NCBI GenBank assembly: GCA_019752375.1
Contig: JAIEMG010000245.1
Span: 1-41,630, forward strand
DNA length: 41,630 nt
Source of the DNA: Gemmataceae bacterium
GTDB taxonomy: Bacteria; Planctomycetota; Planctomycetia; Gemmatales; Gemmataceae
Reading direction: 5' to 3'
Positions 37,900 to 41,630 of this stretch are shown here, in pieces. A model generated the notes under the pieces. The model saw only the letters and a list, made by a program, of their open reading frames with translations. It did not search any database and had not been told where the DNA came from. The translations under genes and the position numbers were made by a program. Each line of letters opens with the position of its first letter. Position 1 is the stretch's first letter.

Positions 37900-39576
37900 T
37901 TGAAAGCCGCCGAACCCAAGCTGTTTACGTTGACCTACACGGCCCAGGAAAAGCCCGTCACCGTCGAGCTGGAGAAGTGCCAGGTCACCATCGGCCGCGA
38001 TCCGTCCTGCGAACTGGTGCTGAACGTCAGTCGTGAGATGGGATTGTCCCGTCGGCACGCACTGATTACGCACGGCGACGCGGGATGGGCGATCGAGGAC
38101 CTGAAAAGCTCCAATGGTACGTTCGTCAATGGTCTGCCGGTGGGCACCCAGCCCCTCAAGGACGGGGACCAAATTCGGCTCGGCAAGTTGGCATTGAGCT
38201 TCCGTGTACCCGAGAAGCGCCCGCCGCTCCTGGAGGAATTCCTCCGGTTTCGCCAGCAGGTCGAAGCAAAGCCGCTGGCATCCTTCATCGACATGGACCT
38301 GCTAACGCCCGCTCGAGGAATCGTGCCAAGCCCCTCCCTGCGGGAAGCCTTCGCGGCGGCGGCGGATCGCGAAGAAAACCAGAGCGGCGCCAACCACTTG
38401 ATCAGCCTTTTCAGCCAGGGCGCGCAGTTCCTGCTGACCAACGAAGACCTCGACGCCATGCTCGGCAAGCTCATGGACCTGGCATTCCAAAACTTGCCGG
38501 CCCGCCGCGGGCTGCTCTGCCTGGGCCACGGCTCGCCGGATAAGTTCGAGGTGAAAGCGATCCGCCCGGAATCCGACGTCGGCGGCGAGAAGATGGCCCT
38601 GAGCGCGGAGATCGCCGAAGAGGTGATGCGTTCGAAGAAGGCCGTCCTGGTCGCTGCGTCGCGCGGGCGTTCATCAGCCGCCGGCGATCGGGACGCGGCG
38701 GCCCCGTCCTTGATGTGCGCCCCCCTGTACCACGGTGGCAACGTCGCCGGGTTGATCTATGTGGAAGCATCCGCCAAGGCGCCATTCACCCAGGAGCACC
38801 TGGAGGTGCTCACGGCGCTTTCACTCCTCGGAGGGCTGGCGGTCAAGCAGGTCCGCCTGCGGGAAGAATTGATGCGCGAGCAACTGTTTCGCGATCGGCT
38901 GTCGCGTTACAGTTCGCCGGCGGTTGTCTCCCGGATGGCACGGAACACCGGCAGCTTCACGGCGGACATGATTGCCGAGGAACGCATCGTCAGTGTGATC
39001 TTTGCCGATCTCAGCGGGTTCACATCACGTTCCGAAAAGATGAGCCCCGGCGACGTCGCCCGCTTTCTCAACAAGCTGTTCGAGCGTTTCACGGACGTCA
39101 TCTTTCATAACGAGGGCACGCTCGACAAGTACCTGGGCGACGGGCTGATGGCGATTTTCGGCGCCCCGCTCCCCCAGCCCGATCATGCGCAGCGCGCGGT
39201 CGCGACGGCCCTGCAAATGCAGACAGAAGTCCAACTCTTCAACCAGAACAACCCCGCCACCACGCCCGTCGCGCTGCGCGTCGGCATCAATTCCGGTCCG
39301 GTCATTGCCGGGGATATCGGCTCGCCCAAGCGCAAGGACTACACGGTCATCGGCGACACTGTGAACGTCGCCAGCCGGCTGGAATCGATGGTGGCCCAAC
39401 CTGGCCAGGTGGTCATTGGTCCGGGCACGTTCGAGTTGGTGCAATCGACGTACCAATGCCATCCACTGTCGGTCATGGCGCTGAAGGGCAAGCAACTGCC
39501 GGTGCAGTCGTTCTTGGTCACCGACTTGTTGGAGGTTGAGATGACGACGGATGCGTTGCGTGCAAAAGCCGCATGA
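37900..39576 (+). CDS. FHA-GAF-class III adenylate cyclase
   Basis: This encodes 558 residues starting at TTG 37900, fixed by AAAGGAGG. Order of domains: FHA (about 8-103; GRDPSCELVL, SRRHALIT and SSNGTFVNG, the phosphothreonine-binding residues R33, S50, R51, H53 and N72 by pattern), a GAF-like sensor domain (about 165-320), and a class III cyclase (about 360-540). The cyclase has both metal aspartates (D370 in FADLSGF, D414 in LGDGLMA), K410 and D480 in KRKDYTVIG (the pair that selects ATP), and N489/R493 in DTVNVASRLE. It should make cAMP. No membrane segment is visible. The FHA domain implies control by a Thr-phosphorylated partner. Confidence 0.92.
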   Translation: MKAAEPKLFTLTYTAQEKPVTVELEKCQVTIGRDPSCELVLNVSREMGLSRRHALITHGDAGWAIEDLKSSNGTFVNGLPVGTQPLKDGDQIRLGKLALSFRVPEKRPPLLEEFLRFRQQVEAKPLASFIDMDLLTPARGIVPSPSLREAFAAAADREENQSGANHLISLFSQGAQFLLTNEDLDAMLGKLMDLAFQNLPARRGLLCLGHGSPDKFEVKAIRPESDVGGEKMALSAEIAEEVMRSKKAVLVAASRGRSSAAGDRDAAAPSLMCAPLYHGGNVAGLIYVEASAKAPFTQEHLEVLTALSLLGGLAVKQVRLREELMREQLFRDRLSRYSSPAVVSRMARNTGSFTADMIAEERIVSVIFADLSGFTSRSEKMSPGDVARFLNKLFERFTDVIFHNEGTLDKYLGDGLMAIFGAPLPQPDHAQRAVATALQMQTEVQLFNQNNPATTPVALRVGINSGPVIAGDIGSPKRKDYTVIGDTVNVASRLESMVAQPGQVVIGPGTFELVQSTYQCHPLSVMALKGKQLPVQSFLVTDLLEVEMTTDALRAKAA

Positions 39577-39640
39577 GCGCGTGAATTCCTGAACCGAGCC
39601 GCGGAATCGGCAAGTGACGCCGGAATGGCAATGCAAATCG

Positions 39641-39685
39641 CACGAGCCTCTGGCAAGCGTAGCGGACGCTTGCCGGAGGCTCGTG
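39641..39685. terminator. terminator-like hairpin between convergent genes
   Basis: The 20-base arms CACGAGCCTCTGGCAAGCGT and ACGCTTGCCGGAGGCTCGTG pair with one mismatch around a five-base loop. It lies between the cyclase stop and the stop of the opposing PP2C gene. A TGTGTTTCC follows rather than a T-run. Confidence 0.55.
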
Positions 39686-39731
39686 TGTTTCCACTCCAGG
39701 CACGTTAAAAACGTGCCCCACTGAGTTACCT

Positions 39732-41630
39732 TTACGTGCAGCGAACGACGATCACGGTGCTGTTGTCGGTCGCGCCGCGCAGGTTGGAGAAGTTCACCAG
39801 GCGGCGGGCAGCCAACTCCGCCGAGTTGGCTTCCAACTGGAACATCTCCTGGATTTCGTCGTTCTTGATGTGGCCGGTCAGGCCATCGGAGCAGACCAGC
39901 AACCAGTCGCCCGGCTTGAGCGTGCTGCTGTAGACGGCCGGCTCCACGTCGCGACGGCCGCCGATCGCCTGTTGCAGCTCGTTCTTGCGCGGATGGTTCT
40001 CGGCGTCTGCTTCCGAGATTTGACCCAGCTCGACGAGGCGGTTGACCAGCGTCTGGTCGCGCGTCAGCTGGATCAGGCGACCTTGGTGCAGATGGTAGAC
40101 CCGGCTGTCGCCGACGTGACCAACTACGACGTTCTGGCCGTCCACGTAAACCACGTCCACGGTGCAGCCCATGCCGCGCTTGCCGATGCCCTTGGTCGGG
40201 GCGGTGTGAACGACGTCGTTGGCTTCCTTGATGGTCTCATACAGAAGCTTCTTGCAGGCGTCGACGTTGAAGTCTTCCGGCTTCGGATGGTTGCTGCCAT
40301 TGAGCGCGGCGAACATCTTGTTTTGAATCAACTTCGCGCGAATTGTCTGGAGGCACAGCTGCGCCGCCACTTCGCCGGCGTCGTAGCCACCCATGCCGTC
40401 CGCCAGGAGCAGCAGGGCGTACTCGCTCATGTCGTCCTTGCTCGACTCGATGGCATGGATGAGAGCAAAGGCATCTTCGTTATTGGTGCGGACGATACCG
40501 GTCGTCGTCCATGCCGCAATTTCAAGGCGGACATTGGCGACGGTGCGGCGGCCGACGTCCAGGGCGTTGATGAGTTCGAGGAACCCGGTCGGGTCGGTCT
40601 TGGCGGCGCCATCGGTCGGGAAGCGGCTCGCCGGATCGCGTAAGAACGTCTTGCTCACGACGCGGCCAATCTGCGGATGGATGTCGGGGTTGCGGGCGAT
40701 GAAGTTCTTCACCAGGCCCGACTTCTTGTCGAAATCGCCCTCGCCCAACTCGGTGCCCATCACCAGGGCGTAGAGCATGGCGCCAAAGCTGTAATGGGAG
40801 GAGCGGAAGTCGGTTTCCGCCTTGGCCACGGCGAGTTCGGGTGCGGTGTAGTGCGTGCCGCGGATCGGCGGGTTCGGCGGCAGCGGGATCGGCAGCAGAT
40901 CGGTCAGGTCGTTGATCATCGCAGCGCCGTTGGCCTGCACGGTGACGAGGCTCGGGCGGATGCCTTCGAGGACCACGCCGCACTGCTGGAGGGCATAGAG
41001 CCCCTCGGCGGTCTGGCGAAGCCAAACCCACTTGTCGGCGGTCTTACGATCGTGATCGTCCCAGGCGTTCCACAGTTCTTCGCCGACGGGCACTTCCTCG
41101 ATGAGGTATTCGTGTCCGTCTTCGACAAAGTGGTCGAGCACATGGGGCAGGTACGGCGAATTGGCCCGCTCCAGCAGGCTCTTTTCCCAGGCAATACTTG
41201 GCCATTCTGCGCCATTCAGTTCCTCGGCAACCGCTGCGCCGGGCGCGTCGAATGTCGGTGCCATTTCCCCTGCGGCGGAGACTTCTTCGGCGGCTGCGAC
41301 GTCGCCGGAAGCGACCGCGCGAAGGATGACCACGGGCGCCGGCGGATTGGCCCCGCGGTCGAAGCCGCGGAAGCGCGTCACGCCGGCGTACTCGCGGAGC
41401 ATCTCGGCCAGTTCAAAGCGATTCTTGATGAACGAAGCCGGTGCAGCGCCGGCGGCCGCGCCGCCGGGTTGGAAGTAGGCGCCGCAGTCGCCGCAAAACT
41501 CGTCGTCGCCCTTGCGCGGCGTCTTGCAATACGCACAGACCTGGGGACCGGCGGCCGGCCCCGCGGCAGGCGCTGGCGGAGCGGCAGGCGCGGGCGGCGC
41601 GGGTGCCTTGGCCGCCGGAGCGGTTGCCTT
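39732..41630 (-). CDS. zinc ribbon / pseudokinase / PP2C phosphatase (5' end outside the window)
   Basis: The frame stays open to the right edge, so at least 632 residues are visible and the start is missing; the ATG at 41402 is internal. Visible order: an Ala/Pro linker, a zinc ribbon (CAYC at about 41527-41538 and CGDC at about 41484-41495 in coding terms), a kinase-like domain and a PP2C domain. The kinase part has GTHYTAPE but lacks the catalytic HRD and DFG (GVVLEGIRPS and INDLTD stand there), so it is a pseudokinase. PP2C motifs are intact: RTNNEDAF, LADGMGGYD, GHVGDSRVY, CSDGLTGHI and DNSTVIV, fitting an active Mn/Mg Ser/Thr phosphatase. It may act on proteins read by FHA domains such as the cyclase next door (inferred). 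Confidence 0.88.
   Translation of the reverse strand, partial: KATAPAAKAPAPPAPAAPPAPAAGPAAGPQVCAYCKTPRKGDDEFCGDCGAYFQPGGAAAGAAPASFIKNRFELAEMLREYAGVTRFRGFDRGANPPAPVVILRAVASGDVAAAEEVSAAGEMAPTFDAPGAAVAEELNGAEWPSIAWEKSLLERANSPYLPHVLDHFVEDGHEYLIEEVPVGEELWNAWDDHDRKTADKWVWLRQTAEGLYALQQCGVVLEGIRPSLVTVQANGAAMINDLTDLLPIPLPPNPPIRGTHYTAPELAVAKAETDFRSSHYSFGAMLYALVMGTELGEGDFDKKSGLVKNFIARNPDIHPQIGRVVSKTFLRDPASRFPTDGAAKTDPTGFLELINALDVGRRTVANVRLEIAAWTTTGIVRTNNEDAFALIHAIESSKDDMSEYALLLLADGMGGYDAGEVAAQLCLQTIRAKLIQNKMFAALNGSNHPKPEDFNVDACKKLLYETIKEANDVVHTAPTKGIGKRGMGCTVDVVYVDGQNVVVGHVGDSRVYHLHQGRLIQLTRDQTLVNRLVELGQISEADAENHPRKNELQQAIGGRRDVEPAVYSSTLKPGDWLLVCSDGLTGHIKNDEIQEMFQLEANSAELAARRLVNFSNLRGATDNSTVIVVRCT

Noticed and set aside
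1..41630. tRNA, rRNA or transposase genes
   Set aside because: I looked for tRNA T-loop patterns and transposase motifs and saw none; GTTCGGC hits belong to the attC-like sites, not to tRNAs.

Overview
The window looks like a chromosomal segment of a planctomycete, most likely a Gemmata-type (Gemmatales) organism. The evidence is its high G+C content, a TIGR02996-type leader domain fused to a DUF1963 domain (a combination typical of Gemmata), PD-(D/E)XK-like Uma2 and DUF4058-like genes, a zinc ribbon/pseudokinase/PP2C protein, and many large palindromic repeats between genes. The assignment is inferred from protein families; no rRNA or other marker is present.

Layout. Positions 1-2244 (+) hold a tight four-gene operon: the end of a propeller-like protein, a small acidic protein and two ParA-type ATPases. 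Positions 2282-8222 (-) are the most unusual stretch. Six genes, all in one orientation, are separated by ~95-170 bp imperfect palindromes that start GCCGAAC and end GTTCGGC, arranged like integron attC sites. I read this as an integron cassette array with no integrase in view (a CALIN-like array). Its cargo is mostly exported or membrane proteins: DUF4058-like, a GT-C glycosyltransferase, two exported unknowns, an SGNH hydrolase and a lipoprotein. Positions 8616-13961 carry ppc (PEP carboxylase), the internally deleted remnant of a second pfk locus, a Uma2 gene and an intact pfk. Positions 14322-22430 (-) are an eight-gene type II fatty-acid/polyketide-like operon: FabZ-like, FabG, a long ACP, FabZ, a catalytically dead ketosynthase (chain-length-factor-like), an intact ketosynthase, a membrane-anchored alpha/beta hydrolase and a GH3-type acyl-adenylating enzyme. 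Four of its internal gaps each carry a different palindrome.

Positions 22806-29419 hold the DUF1963 gene, a 27-residue very basic protein, a tandem PilZ protein, hemF, an ABC exporter pair and glyS. Positions 29526-33781 hold comB, pepE, a beta-CASP metallo-nuclease, a yaiI-like gene and an exported unknown. Positions 33872-41630 hold an RND efflux pump, a repeat-rich gap with a MITE-like insertion, a FHA-GAF-adenylate cyclase, and a zinc ribbon/pseudokinase/PP2C gene that runs off the right edge.

How the parts fit: the lipid operon has paired intact and degenerate catalytic subunits (KS with dead KS, FabZ with Glu-to-Gln FabZ), which suggests heteromeric enzymes making a specialised acyl chain that the GH3 enzyme may activate or conjugate. 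The cassette array looks like a site where small exported functions are collected. The FHA cyclase and PP2C protein at the right end look like a phospho-signalling/cAMP neighbourhood.
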